Both the position numbers and the translations under genes were made by a program. A DNA stretch of 40,419 nucleotides from Chloroflexota bacterium (lineage in GTDB: Bacteria > Chloroflexota > Anaerolineae > Anaerolineales > UBA11858), in NCBI GenBank assembly GCA_018263575.1, contig JAANWX010000076.1:1-40419 (forward strand), in the 5' to 3' direction. The notes below the pieces were generated by a model that was not told where the DNA came from, ran no database searches, and was given only the letters and a program-made list of their open reading frames with translations. The number at the start of each line of letters is the position of its first letter. The stretch's first letter is position 1. Below are positions 1 through 6,877 of the stretch, piece by piece.

Positions 1-218
1 TCTTCACAGGCTATCGACCGCAATTCTACATCAAGACCATAGACGTGACGGGAGAGATTCAGTTGCCGGAAGGGGTAGAGATGGTCATGCCCGGAGACAA
101 TGTGAACATGGACGTCGAGTTGATAGTACCCATCGCCTTGGAAGAAGGAGGCGACTTCGCAATCCGTGAAGGTGGTCTCACCGTAGGCGCAGGCGTTGTC
201 ACTGCACTTAAAGAGTAA
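1..218 (+). CDS. tuf: Elongation factor Tu, C-terminal part (5' end outside window)
   Basis: The reading frame starts at base 3 and runs 71 codons to TAA at 216-218. The protein carries aminoacyl-tRNA to the ribosome as a GTPase. What is visible is the last beta-barrel domain: the [12 protein letters not shown] segment, the MVMPGDNV motif and the terminal [15 protein letters not shown] stretch, all hallmarks of EF-Tu domain 3. The gene sits 27 bp before rpmG, the usual bacterial arrangement ahead of tRNA-Trp, secE and nusG. The GTPase domain and start codon lie upstream of the window. Identity is very secure from this C-terminus alone. Confidence 0.97.
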   Translation, partial: FTGYRPQFYIKTIDVTGEIQLPEGVEMVMPGDNVNMDVELIVPIALEEGGDFAIREGGLTVGAGVVTALKE

Positions 219-245
219 ATTTGTGTGTAGAATGGGAAGATAATT

Positions 246-413
246 ATGGCACGTAAAAAAGGTGTACGACCGGTAATTACACTTGCATGCACTGATTGTG
301 ATGAGCGTAATTACACCTCTGAAAAAAATAGGCGTAATGACCCCGGTCGTTTAGAACTAAAGAAATTTTGTCCGCAATGCCGAGAACATACTCTGCATCG
401 AGAAACTAAGTAA
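246..413 (+). CDS. rpmG: 50S ribosomal protein L33
   Basis: A 55-residue basic protein beginning [18 protein letters not shown] and ending [10 protein letters not shown]. It is a small protein of the large ribosomal subunit near the E site. Two CxxC pairs (CTDC near residue 15 and CPQC near residue 43) show that this is the zinc-binding (C+) form. The length matches the family. It lies directly after tuf and before tRNA-Trp. A weak purine-rich ribosome site (GGGAAGA) precedes the ATG. Confidence 0.96.
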   Translation: MARKKGVRPVITLACTDCDERNYTSEKNRRNDPGRLELKKFCPQCREHTLHRETK

Positions 414-420
414 TTACACA

Positions 421-457
421 GTCAGGTGGCTGAGCCATGTAGGAGCGGCCACCTGAC
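421..457 (+). repeat. 10-bp inverted repeat between rpmG and tRNA-Trp
   Basis: GTCAGGTGGC (421-430) is perfectly inverted at 448-457 with a 17-base loop. No T-run follows, so it does not look like a simple intrinsic terminator. Lying 9 bases before the tRNA, it may mark an RNA-processing site in a transcript that carries tuf-rpmG and the tRNA; that role is inference. Confidence 0.6.
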
Positions 458-466
458 AATGAATAC

Positions 467-540
467 AGGCCAGTAGCTCAATTAGGGAGAGCACCGGTCT
501 CCAAAACCGGGGGTTGCGGGTTCGATCCCTGCCTGGCCTG
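467..540 (+). tRNA. trnW: tRNA-Trp (anticodon CCA)
   Basis: A 74-base cloverleaf. The acceptor stem AGGCCAG pairs with CTGGCCT at 533-539 and the discriminator is G540. The anticodon stem CCGGT/ACCGG closes the loop CTCCAAA with anticodon CCA at 501-503. The T arm contains the GGTTCGATCC core. The 3' CCA is not encoded (CCT follows). The position between rpmG and secE is the standard bacterial site for this tRNA. Confidence 0.97.
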
Positions 541-556
541 CCTGTATTTTCGAGTT

Positions 557-583
557 GACGCCGTCTTAAGGGACGGCGTTTTC
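557..583 (+). terminator. Hairpin after tRNA-Trp, possible terminator or processing site
   Basis: ACGCCGTC (558-565) pairs with GACGGCGT (572-579) around a 6-base loop, followed by a short TTTT. The stem is strong but the U tract is short, so it may be a partial terminator that lowers transcription into secE, or a 3' processing structure for the tRNA. Confidence 0.6.
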
Positions 584-606
584 ACCGTAACAAAAAGGAG
601 ATCCTT

Positions 607-813
607 ATGGCGAAAAAATCTAAGAAACCTAACGCCATTCAGAGGTTTTATCGTGAAACAATAGCTGAATTGCGTAAAGTTGCTTGGCCTACCCGCAATG
701 AGGCCCTAAGCCTCACTAGAATTGTCATTGTGGTCATTTTCTCTGTGGGTATCTTTTTGGGCATTGTGGACTTCATATTTGCACGTTTGTTCGCTTTCAT
801 TTTGAGCCTATAA
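607..813 (+). CDS. secE: Preprotein translocase subunit SecE
   Basis: A 68-residue single-span SecE of the short bacterial type. It clamps SecY in the SecYEG channel of the inner membrane. The conserved amphipathic segment RFYRETIAELRKVAWPTRNE (about residues 13-32) is followed by a hydrophobic helix at about 39-65. A clear Shine-Dalgarno (AAGGAG) lies upstream of the ATG. nusG begins 22 bp downstream, as in most bacteria. Confidence 0.96.
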   Translation: MAKKSKKPNAIQRFYRETIAELRKVAWPTRNEALSLTRIVIVVIFSVGIFLGIVDFIFARLFAFILSL

Positions 814-835
814 ATGCTCATCGGGCGAGTATAAA

Positions 836-1480
836 ATGGATTTACAAGATCGAGAAGAAAACGAAATTATCCTAGAAGAACCATCTGCTTCTGCAGAGTT
901 TCCTTTGGACGCGGCTGAGTCTGTCGAAGAGGAAGAACTCGAAGAACATGAAGATGATGGCCAGGCGTGGTATGTTGTAAGTTGTTATTCTGGTAATGAA
1001 GAAAAAGTACAGCATAACATCGAGCAGCGCATCGAATCCATGGGCATGGAAGATTTAATCTTCGATATCATTGTTCCCACGGAAGAAGAAGTAGAAATGA
1101 AAGATGGCGAACGCAAGACCATGGAGCAGCGCGTCTTCCCAGGATATATTCTCGTCAATATGTTGCAGACCGAGGAATCCCGTTTTGTGGTCCGTAGCAC
1201 CCCAGGCGTGATTGGCTTTGTAGGAATGGGTGATAAACCCACTCCCCTGCAACCAGAAGAAGTTGCTCGTATCCTGAAACGTATGGAATCCGAAGCCCCG
1301 CGCATCAAGGTCACATTCCGCCCTGGAGAAAGGGTACGTATTATCGAAGGCCCTTTCAAGGATTTCCATGGCAAGGTGTCCGAAATTGATGCTGAGCGTA
1401 TGATCGTGCGCGTTATGGTGAATTTCTTTGGACGAGACACACCAGTCGAACTAGACTTTTTACAAGTAGAAAAAGCATAA
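836..1480 (+). CDS. nusG: Transcription termination/antitermination protein NusG
   Basis: A 214-residue protein that binds RNA polymerase and links transcription to Rho and ribosomes. After a very acidic N-terminal extension of about 40 residues (runs of Glu/Asp), the NGN domain starts at AWYVVSCYSGNEEKV and contains the MEQRVFPGYILVNM and VRSTPGVIGFVG motifs. The KOW domain follows near residue 160 (FRPGERVRIIEGPFKDF). The acidic extension makes it longer than E. coli NusG (181 residues). It is co-directional with secE and rplK. Confidence 0.96.
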   Translation: MDLQDREENEIILEEPSASAEFPLDAAESVEEEELEEHEDDGQAWYVVSCYSGNEEKVQHNIEQRIESMGMEDLIFDIIVPTEEEVEMKDGERKTMEQRVFPGYILVNMLQTEESRFVVRSTPGVIGFVGMGDKPTPLQPEEVARILKRMESEAPRIKVTFRPGERVRIIEGPFKDFHGKVSEIDAERMIVRVMVNFFGRDTPVELDFLQVEKA

Positions 1481-1541
1481 ATTAGCCTATAACCTGTGGG
1501 AGGCTGCTATCGGCATCCGCTAAAACCACAAAGGAGTATTA

Positions 1542-1970
1542 ATGGCAAAGAAGGAAGTAAAAGCAAACGTTAGATTACAGATTGAGGCTGGGAAAGCAAA
1601 CCCAGCCCCCCCCATTGGCCCTGCTCTTGCGGCTCATGGCATTAACTTGATGGCTTTTTGCAAGGAGTATAACGCTCGCACATCTGATCGCATGGGCGAA
1701 ATTATTCCTGCTGACATCGTCATCTATCAGGATGGGACATTCACTTTCTCCCTGCGCACACCTCCAGCTCCAATTCTTTTGAAGAAAGCTGCTGGCGTAG
1801 AAAAGGGAGCCGCAGAACCTCATCTTGAAGTTGTCGGTGAGGTCACTCGTGACCAAGTGCGTGAAATCGCCCAGATAAAAATGCGAGACCTCAATGCCGT
1901 CGACATTGAAGGCGCTATGCGCCAAATCGAGGGCACAGCAAAGAATATGGGAATTCGAGTAGTAAATTAA
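1542..1970 (+). CDS. rplK: 50S ribosomal protein L11
   Basis: A 142-residue L11 that forms the GTPase-associated centre with 23S rRNA. The start [20 protein letters not shown] and the [20 protein letters not shown] motif are diagnostic of the N-terminal domain. The C-terminal RNA-binding domain ends [13 protein letters not shown]. An AAGGAG site lies 6-7 bases before the ATG. It is followed 48 bp later by rplA. Confidence 0.97.
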   Translation: MAKKEVKANVRLQIEAGKANPAPPIGPALAAHGINLMAFCKEYNARTSDRMGEIIPADIVIYQDGTFTFSLRTPPAPILLKKAAGVEKGAAEPHLEVVGEVTRDQVREIAQIKMRDLNAVDIEGAMRQIEGTAKNMGIRVVN

Positions 1971-2018
1971 TTTCTCGTGGGAGGGCATCTTGTCCGCTTG
2001 TACCACAAGGAGCAAACA

Positions 2019-2735
2019 ATGGCAAAACATGGTAAAAACTATTTAGAAGCGAAAGCAAAAGTTGAAAAAGAGCATTTATACACCCCGGAAGAAGCCCTTA
2101 AATTAGCGCAAGAGGTTTCTTACGCAAACTTTGATGAAACCGTTGAAATCCATGCCCGCTTGAACGTAGACCCCCGTCATGCTGATCAATTGGTCCGCGA
2201 TGTGGTTGTACTACCTCATGGGCTGGGAAAAACCGTTCGCGTCATCGTTTTTGCGCAAGGGGAAGATGCTCAACTGGCTCGCGATGCTGGCGCAGATTAC
2301 GTTGCTGATGATGATGAATTTATTGAGAAAATCGAAGGTGGTTGGCTGGAATTCGATGTGGCCATAGCCACCCCGCCCATGATGGGGAAAGTTGGACGCC
2401 TGGGGCGCGTGCTTGGCCCTCGCGGGCTAATGCCCAACCCCAAAGCGGGGACAATGGTTCCCGGCGATGATATCCCCCGTGTTATCGAGGAATCAAAAGC
2501 TGGTCGTGTAGAATACCGCGTTGATCGCACCTCGAACATCCACGCCCCAATTGGGAAAGTCTCCTTCGAGACAGAAAAACTAGTTGACAATCTAGCTGTT
2601 CTGCTCGAGTCATTGCTTCATAACCGGCCCGCGGTTACAAAAGGCCGTTATATCCTGCGTATTGTCGTTTCCACCAGTATGGGACCGGCTATCCGTATTG
2701 ATCCAGCCCTAGCTGTAAAATTAGGAGAGCAATAA
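2019..2735 (+). CDS. rplA: 50S ribosomal protein L1
   Basis: A 238-residue L1, which forms the mobile stalk at the E site and in many bacteria represses its own operon. The chosen ATG at 2019 follows a good AAGGAG at 2007-2012; an upstream in-frame ATG at 1977 would add 14 non-conserved residues. Conserved segments include [20 protein letters not shown] (about residues 120-140) and the C-terminal [12 protein letters not shown]. The length fits the family. Confidence 0.97.
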   Translation: MAKHGKNYLEAKAKVEKEHLYTPEEALKLAQEVSYANFDETVEIHARLNVDPRHADQLVRDVVVLPHGLGKTVRVIVFAQGEDAQLARDAGADYVADDDEFIEKIEGGWLEFDVAIATPPMMGKVGRLGRVLGPRGLMPNPKAGTMVPGDDIPRVIEESKAGRVEYRVDRTSNIHAPIGKVSFETEKLVDNLAVLLESLLHNRPAVTKGRYILRIVVSTSMGPAIRIDPALAVKLGEQ

Positions 2736-2779
2736 ACGACCATCGTTTCAAAAACTGAATATTGACAGAGTAACCGGGA

Positions 2780-2936
2780 CAAATCACACGTACAAATAAA
2801 TACACAGTCCCTAAATCTTTTGCCAGAGACAGTTGGTGCCCATAAAAAGGCTTAATTTCCGACCTAGGTGAAGACACTCATGAATTCAAAAATTCTAAAG
2901 TCTTTACTTGCTGGCAAAGTAAAGACTTTTATTTTT
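2780..2936 (+). promoter_or_regulatory. Probable ribosomal protein L10 leader (rplJL autoregulation)
   Basis: The 227-bp gap between rplA and rplJ holds a structured leader. The stretch GCCAGAGACAGTTGGTGCCC, then GGCTTAA and a following CCTAGGTG segment, resembles the conserved core of bacterial L10 leaders, which bind the L10(L12) complex. A 13-bp terminator hairpin sits at its 3' end just before the rplJ ribosome site. The resemblance to the L10 leader is from memory of the motif; a covariance-model search would settle it. Confidence 0.7.
2897..2936 (+). terminator. Attenuator hairpin before rplJ
   Basis: AAAGTCTTTACTT (2897-2909) pairs perfectly with 2917-2929 around a 7-base loop, followed by TATTTTT. 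This is a textbook intrinsic terminator placed inside the leader, 27 bases before the rplJ start. It fits transcription attenuation controlled by L10. Confidence 0.88.
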
Positions 2937-2962
2937 AACCTAACTTAAGGAGGTGAGATACT

Positions 2963-3499
2963 TTGGCTATCTCGAAACAGGACAAACAAGAACTAGTTGA
3001 ACTTTATAGGAAATGGCTAGACGAAAGCGATGCTTTGCTTGTCACCCATTACCTGGGCCTTACCGTGAAAGACATAAGCGCCCTTCGCACTGACCTTCGC
3101 GCTACAGGCGGTGAGTTTCACATCATCAAGAACACCTTGGCAAAAATTGCTTTTGATGAGGCCGAACGAGAGTGGGAAGAGGAGTTTTTTACTGGCCCCA
3201 CTGCCCTAGGCCTTTCCTTTGGCAATCCTTCTGGTTTAGCAAAATCCCTCAAAGACGTTATTGAAGAATCGGATGCCCTGGAGTTGAAAGGTGGTTACTT
3301 AGCTGACGATATGATCAGCATCGAAAAAATCAATGCCCTAGCTGCCTTGCCGACCATGGATGAAATGCGTGCTAAATTGATGCAGACCATTCTGGCTCCT
3401 GCTTCACAACTTACACGCTTGTTGGCAGAGCCTGGCCGCCAACTGGCTGCTGTTCTCAAAGCTCGCGCTGAAGAAGAACCCGCTGCTGAGGCCGCATAA
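2963..3499 (+). CDS. rplJ: 50S ribosomal protein L10
   Basis: A 178-residue L10, the base of the L7/L12 stalk. The start is TTG at 2963, directly behind a near-perfect AAGGAGGTGA; no ATG gives a better start. The N-terminal domain (KQELVELYRKWLDESDALLV, FHIIKNTLAKIAFDEA) binds 23S rRNA. The C-terminal helix (near LTRLLAEPGRQLAAVLKARA) binds L7/L12 dimers. rplL follows after an unusually long 197-bp gap that holds a mobile repeat. Confidence 0.96.
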   Translation: MAISKQDKQELVELYRKWLDESDALLVTHYLGLTVKDISALRTDLRATGGEFHIIKNTLAKIAFDEAEREWEEEFFTGPTALGLSFGNPSGLAKSLKDVIEESDALELKGGYLADDMISIEKINALAALPTMDEMRAKLMQTILAPASQLTRLLAEPGRQLAAVLKARAEEEPAAEAA

Positions 3500-3543
3500 C
3501 CGCCTTTACCAAGTAAATTAGACTTAATTCATAGAAATAGAAA

Positions 3544-3662
3544 GTATCATCTCAAAAAAAGGGGACTGATGTAGGGCGATTTGGTAAATCGCCTAGGCAA
3601 AGTGCAACTGTGCACCGAAATACCATTTCGACCTACATTTCCCCGGAATATTGAGAAGATAC
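3544..3662 (+). mobile_element. Family A palindromic MITE-like element, copy 1 (between rplJ and rplL)
   Basis: A 119-bp element bounded by GTATCATCTCAA (3544) and TTGAGAAGATAC (ending 3662), imperfect inverted ends. Inside, an outer stem (TGTAGG/CCTACA) encloses three hairpins: GGCGATTTggtAAATCGCC, an imperfect arm around CAAAGTgcaACTGTG, and CGAAATaccATTTCG. No coding capacity. Other copies lie at 27794-27862 (core only), 29597-29740 and 36036-36182. Flanking octamers (AATAGAAA/TAGACAAA) do not match well, so the insertion may be old. Confidence 0.8.
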
Positions 3663-3696
3663 TAGACAAACAATTTAGATAATAGGAGAATAAAAA

Positions 3697-4071
3697 ATGG
3701 CTGACCTAAAGAAAATTATGGAAGAACTGAGTGAACTGAGCGTTCTCGAGGCTGCAGAACTTGTCGAAATGCTCGAAGAAGAGTGGGGCGTTTCTGCCGC
3801 TGCTCCCGTAGCTATGGCTGCTGCCGCTGGCCCCGCTGGCGAAGAAGCCGCTGAGGAAAAGACCGAGTTTGACGTAGTCATCAAAGACGTAGGCCCCAAG
3901 AAAATCCAGGTCATCAAAGCTGTTCGCACAATGACCAGCCTGGGTCTCAAAGACGCCAAAGAAGTTGCTGAAACCCCTGACGCCAAAGTTCTAGAAGGTG
4001 TTGGAAAAGAAGCCGCCGAAGAAGCCAAAGAACTTCTCGAAGAAGCTGGCGCAACCATTGAACTTGCCTAA
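3697..4071 (+). CDS. rplL: 50S ribosomal protein L7/L12
   Basis: A 124-residue stalk protein that recruits translation GTPases. The N-terminal dimerisation helices ([20 protein letters not shown]) are joined by an Ala/Gly-rich hinge (about residues 36-54) to the C-terminal factor-binding domain ([20 protein letters not shown] ... EAGATIELA). An AGGAG site lies 8 bases before the ATG. A strong terminator follows, closing the operon. Confidence 0.97.
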   Translation: MADLKKIMEELSELSVLEAAELVEMLEEEWGVSAAAPVAMAAAAGPAGEEAAEEKTEFDVVIKDVGPKKIQVIKAVRTMTSLGLKDAKEVAETPDAKVLEGVGKEAAEEAKELLEEAGATIELA

Positions 4072-4087
4072 CCTCGTGCTTAACCAC

Positions 4088-4119
4088 AAAAGGCTGCTCA
4101 TCTCGAGCAGCCTTTTTTT
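4088..4119 (+). terminator. Intrinsic terminator after rplL
   Basis: AGGCTGCTC (4091-4099) pairs with GAGCAGCCT (4105-4113) around a 5-base loop, with flanking A and T tracts and a run of seven T residues. It ends the ribosomal operon; the next gene is convergent. Confidence 0.93.
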
Positions 4120-4245
4120 ATTTAAGCCCCCTCTTTTTTGGGGGATATGTGACCAGCTTCCAAAAGCGGAACATCTAGCCACCCGAACCCTCTCCCGACT
4201 TTCAGCGTCTTTTCCTGGAGGTGGCCAACCATCCGCACCCCACCA

Positions 4246-5043
4246 TCATTCCCCCTGACGCATCACCGCTTGTCGGCACAAACTCGCCCCCCCAAAGGCC
4301 AGCCACTCCTCCAAGCGAGCGCTGTACCCCTCCCCCGCCTGGGCCGCCTGGTATATCCCCGTCCCCCAATACACATAACGTACCGTCTCCGAGGGCCAAT
4401 ACGCCTCCCCCCGCGCCGCGCCGGTGATGCCCCCGTTGTACCCCGCGAAGGCCATGCGTACGCTCCCCCCTTTTTGCAGCGCCTGGCGCAAATAGCCCAA
4501 ACCCCGCAAAGCGTTCGTCCCTGGGTCGTACCCATTCTCCCCCGCTGCAAAGTGATAGGGCATAACCTGAAACAAGCCCATCGCCCCCGCCCCGGAAGTG
4601 GCCTGCGGATCCCCACAGGACTCAATCTGCATCACCGTGGCCACCAAATTGGGGTCAAGCCCCTGCCGCTCGCTCCAGGCCAAAATCTTATCCTCCCAAT
4701 ACAAAACCTCCGGCGTGAACAAGGCTGCCAACTCCCCGCTTGGCTCAGCCAAGGGCTGTCCACCGGAAGGGGCCTTTTCTTCGACGTCGCTCGCTTCTGA
4801 AGAAGACACTTCCTGCGCCTTCTCCGAACGCTCAGCTTTCTTCGCCTGAGACAAGGCCGCTTTAGGAGCAAGTGTAGAAGTAGAAGTTGGGTTCGGAAAC
4901 GTCTCGGCGCTTACCTGACCTGAAAACAAAAAGCCTACCAGAAACACCGCCAGGGGAGGCAACAAGAATAGCGACAGGCAGCCGTGGCTTCTCGAAGATT
5001 CATCAGCGGCCTGTTCGTAGGAAGGGTCAGCGTAGTAGGTCAT
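4246..5043 (-). CDS. Membrane-anchored lytic transglycosylase (SLT domain)
   Basis: A 265-residue protein with an N-terminal cytosolic stretch, one hydrophobic segment at about residues 22-44, a Ser/Glu/Ala-rich linker and a C-terminal SLT (goose-lysozyme-like) domain. It is expected to cleave peptidoglycan to anhydromuropeptides on the outer face of the membrane. Visible motifs are the catalytic Glu141 in MQIESCGDP, GAMGLFQVMP and AFAGYNGG. The ATG at 5043 was preferred; an in-frame ATG at 5076 would begin inside a palindrome and has no ribosome site. Substrate and physiological role are not shown by the sequence. Confidence 0.88.
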   Translation of the reverse strand: MTYYADPSYEQAADESSRSHGCLSLFLLPPLAVFLVGFLFSGQVSAETFPNPTSTSTLAPKAALSQAKKAERSEKAQEVSSSEASDVEEKAPSGGQPLAEPSGELAALFTPEVLYWEDKILAWSERQGLDPNLVATVMQIESCGDPQATSGAGAMGLFQVMPYHFAAGENGYDPGTNALRGLGYLRQALQKGGSVRMAFAGYNGGITGAARGEAYWPSETVRYVYWGTGIYQAAQAGEGYSARLEEWLAFGGASLCRQAVMRQGE

Positions 5044-5075
5044 AGTGTCTTCTGATTTCCCCCATAGGGGCAGCA

Positions 5076-5122
5076 CATAAACCTAGACCTGGCTTCTCCA
5101 AGAAACCAGGTCTAGGTTTATG
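5076..5122. repeat. Perfect 17-bp inverted repeat between two minus-strand genes
   Basis: CATAAACCTAGACCTGG (5076-5092) is exactly inverted at 5106-5122 around a 13-base loop. It begins two bases from the stop codon of the upstream membrane gene. A related AAACTAGGTTT...AAACCTGGTTT module occurs near 28.2 kb, so this is part of a dispersed palindrome family. It may also act as a transcript-end hairpin. Confidence 0.75.
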
Positions 5123-5123
5123 C

Positions 5124-5810
5124 CTAAAACCGCCTGCTAGAGCGGCTTGACTGCCTGCGGGCCGCAATTGGCTCGTAGGTTGGCTCAGGGCGCGAACGCC
5201 CCTTAGATTTGGGAGCGGGCCGGTAGGTCGGGCGTCGCTTCTTGGATTGGGGCTTCGCCCGAGGTGCGGGGGCATGCTTCTCACCTCTCGCGGAAGAAGA
5301 TACCCCATCCTCCGCCTGGCTGAAAAGCCGATCTCCAGCCACGGAGAAGGTGCCAATAATAAGCACCCGGATCAGCCACACGAGAATGGCCACGAAGACG
5401 GGCACCACCTTGAGCAAGGTCTCCCTGGTGACAACATCGTTGCCCAGGCTGTGGTTGTTGAGAATGGCAATCGAGACCCCCCACCAGGTGAGCATGGCGT
5501 TCATCGTGGCCGCCAGCAGCCAAGCCCCGAAAAGATACCAGATCTCAACCGGCTCATCTTCGCCCTGCTCCGGGGTGAAAATGCGGGCAATCCCCGCAAA
5601 GTCAATCCCACAAAAGGCAATCGCCAAAATGGTTGCCCAGCCCACGCCCCAAAAGCGCAGCTCGCCGAGCAAATCAGAAAGGGCAAAATTGGTGGAGCTG
5701 TAGTTGAAGACTTCGAAAGCGATTAGGGCCGTGATAATCAGCGCCCCAAACAAAGCGCCCCGCTTAATGCGGTAACGGTCAGAAAATAATGGAAAAGTGT
5801 TGGTAGCCAT
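5124..5810 (-). CDS. Four-helix membrane protein with basic C-terminal tail, function unknown
   Basis: A 228-residue protein starting MATNTFPLFSDRYRIKRG at an ATG with a good AAGGAG upstream; a longer frame to 5939 lacks a ribosome site. Four hydrophobic segments are visible, at about residues 17-37, 52-77, 89-115 and 127-150. The last 60 residues are Arg/Lys/Ser/Pro-rich and probably cytosolic, able to contact nucleic acid or acidic partners. I do not recognise the family. The upstream promoter carries a LexA-box-like palindrome, so a damage-response role is possible but unproven. Confidence 0.75.
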   Translation of the reverse strand: MATNTFPLFSDRYRIKRGALFGALIITALIAFEVFNYSSTNFALSDLLGELRFWGVGWATILAIAFCGIDFAGIARIFTPEQGEDEPVEIWYLFGAWLLAATMNAMLTWWGVSIAILNNHSLGNDVVTRETLLKVVPVFVAILVWLIRVLIIGTFSVAGDRLFSQAEDGVSSSARGEKHAPAPRAKPQSKKRRPTYRPAPKSKGRSRPEPTYEPIAARRQSSRSSRRF

Positions 5811-5844
5811 GGTTCTCTCCTTTTTGCCTGCGTAAGAAGTGACC

Positions 5845-5879
5845 GTCTCTCTACAGCTTGGCAAGAACTTTAGAGAGAC
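5845..5879 (-). promoter_or_regulatory. Hairpin in the 5' leader of the membrane-protein gene
   Basis: GTCTCTCTA (5845-5853) is inverted at 5871-5879 around a 17-base loop. It lies between the predicted promoter (5926-5954) and the start codon (5810), inside a leader of about 110 bases. Its role is unknown. Confidence 0.5.
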
Positions 5880-5925
5880 GTGGGGACTAGCCCGTGGGCT
5901 GTCCACCGGAAGGGATGTGCTCTTA

Positions 5926-5954
5926 AATATAGAACACATGTTCTATTCTGTCAA
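5926..5954 (-). promoter_or_regulatory. Sigma-70-type promoter with LexA-box-like operator
   Basis: Read on the minus strand, TTGACA (5949-5954) is separated by exactly 17 bases from TATATT (5926-5931). The spacer contains GAACATGTGTTC (5932-5943), a perfect palindrome that fits the Gram-positive SOS-box core GAACRNRYGTTC. An operator lying wholly inside the spacer would block polymerase. The promoter drives the four-helix membrane protein gene. Confidence 0.72.
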
Positions 5955-6028
5955 GGCCAAAAGTGGGTGAATTTATGCGATTCCCCTAGGAAAATCAACT
6001 CTATATCTAATCACAGTCGCCCTTTTTC

Positions 6029-6037
6029 TGCTACAAT
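6029..6037 (+). promoter_or_regulatory. Extended -10 promoter upstream of the HIT gene
   Basis: TGCTACAAT matches an extended -10 element (TGnTATAAT). No good -35 is visible at 17 bases. It lies about 155 bp before the HIT gene start, with a long palindrome (6080-6120) in the leader. Confidence 0.5.
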
Positions 6038-6079
6038 ATGTAGAGGAGTAGGCTCACCTATAACAATTGTGCAGGTGAT

Positions 6080-6120
6080 AGCGAGGTGACAGTCACTTCG
6101 CAAGTGACTGTCACCTCGCT
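6080..6120 (+). repeat. Perfect 19-bp inverted repeat in the HIT gene leader
   Basis: AGCGAGGTGACAGTCACTT (6080-6098) is exactly inverted at 6102-6120 with a 3-base loop (CGC). No T-run follows. The inner AGTGACTGTC word recurs beside the palindrome at 13.98 kb, so it looks like a member of a dispersed palindrome family rather than a dedicated terminator. Confidence 0.8.
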
Positions 6121-6191
6121 TGCACAGATTTAACATATGAGCCGAGGAGTATTATTACCTTTTGTCGTATCTTGAGAGAGTCATCTAACCT

Positions 6192-6677
6192 ATGGAGTGT
6201 CTTTGGACCCCCTGGCGCATGCAATATATTGAAGAAAATAATTACCATGAGAAGTGCATTTTTTGCCACGCCCATAATGGAACAGACGATTCTGAAAATC
6301 TAATTGTCTACCGTGGCGAGCGGGCCTTCGTGATGTTAAATCTTTATCCATACACAACGGGCCATCTAATGGTACTGCCTTATCTCCATCAGGCCCGTTT
6401 AGAAGATCTGAAATCCGAAACGCGGGCTGAGATGATGGAGCTTGTAAACACTAGCCTGAAAGTTATCCGCTCCGTGTACCACCCAGGAGGATTCAACGTG
6501 GGAGCAAATTTGGGCAAAGCAGCCGGCGCAGGCATTCCAGACCACATTCATTGGCACATTGTCCCGCGTTGGTCGGGTGATACGAACTTTATCTCTTCTA
6601 TTGGAGAAACCCGAATTTTGCCGGAAGATATCGAAACCACCTACCATCGTTTGTTGATGGCATGGGATAATCTATAG
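6192..6677 (+). CDS. HIT family nucleotide hydrolase/phosphorylase (Ap4A-phosphorylase-like)
   Basis: A 161-residue histidine-triad protein. The start [14 protein letters not shown] matches the usual start of the Ap4A-phosphorylase-like branch (xRLWxPWRMxYI), which supports the ATG at 6192 despite a weak ribosome site. A CIFC pair near residue 25 fits the zinc site of this branch. The catalytic triad motif is H118-I-H120-W-H122-I-V. Such enzymes act on dinucleoside polyphosphates or adenylated nucleotides. The exact substrate is not predictable. Confidence 0.9.
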   Translation: MECLWTPWRMQYIEENNYHEKCIFCHAHNGTDDSENLIVYRGERAFVMLNLYPYTTGHLMVLPYLHQARLEDLKSETRAEMMELVNTSLKVIRSVYHPGGFNVGANLGKAAGAGIPDHIHWHIVPRWSGDTNFISSIGETRILPEDIETTYHRLLMAWDNL

Positions 6678-6686
6678 GATTTGAAG

Positions 6687-6781
6687 GTAACCATTCACGC
6701 CCCCCAACCCCCAATCCTGGGGGAGTCAGCCTTCCCCCCAGAGTTGGGGGGACAGGGGGGCGAAGGTGGGTGAACGGTTAC
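6687..6781. repeat. GC-rich dispersed inverted repeat
   Basis: GTAACCATTCAC (6687-6698) is inverted with one mismatch at 6770-6781, enclosing C-run and G-run words of the CCCCCCAACCCCC / GGGGTTGGGGGG type. A similar arrangement occurs at about 21680-21790. It fills much of the gap between the HIT and thiolase genes and shows no coding potential. Confidence 0.65.
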
Positions 6782-6877
6782 TTTTGAAGAGTAGAAAGTG
6801 AAACGTGATCAGGGAAATTACTATTCCTTCTTCACGCATCACTACCCCTTTATTTCATTCTTGAGGAGGATGAAAGT

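Noticed and set aside
985-1440. Antisense frames over nusG, rplK, rplA and rplL
   Set aside because: They overlap conserved ribosomal genes entirely and have no ribosome sites or motifs.
6080-6120. Terminator reading into the HIT gene
   Set aside because: The stem is perfect but there is no T-run on either side, so it was listed as a palindrome instead.
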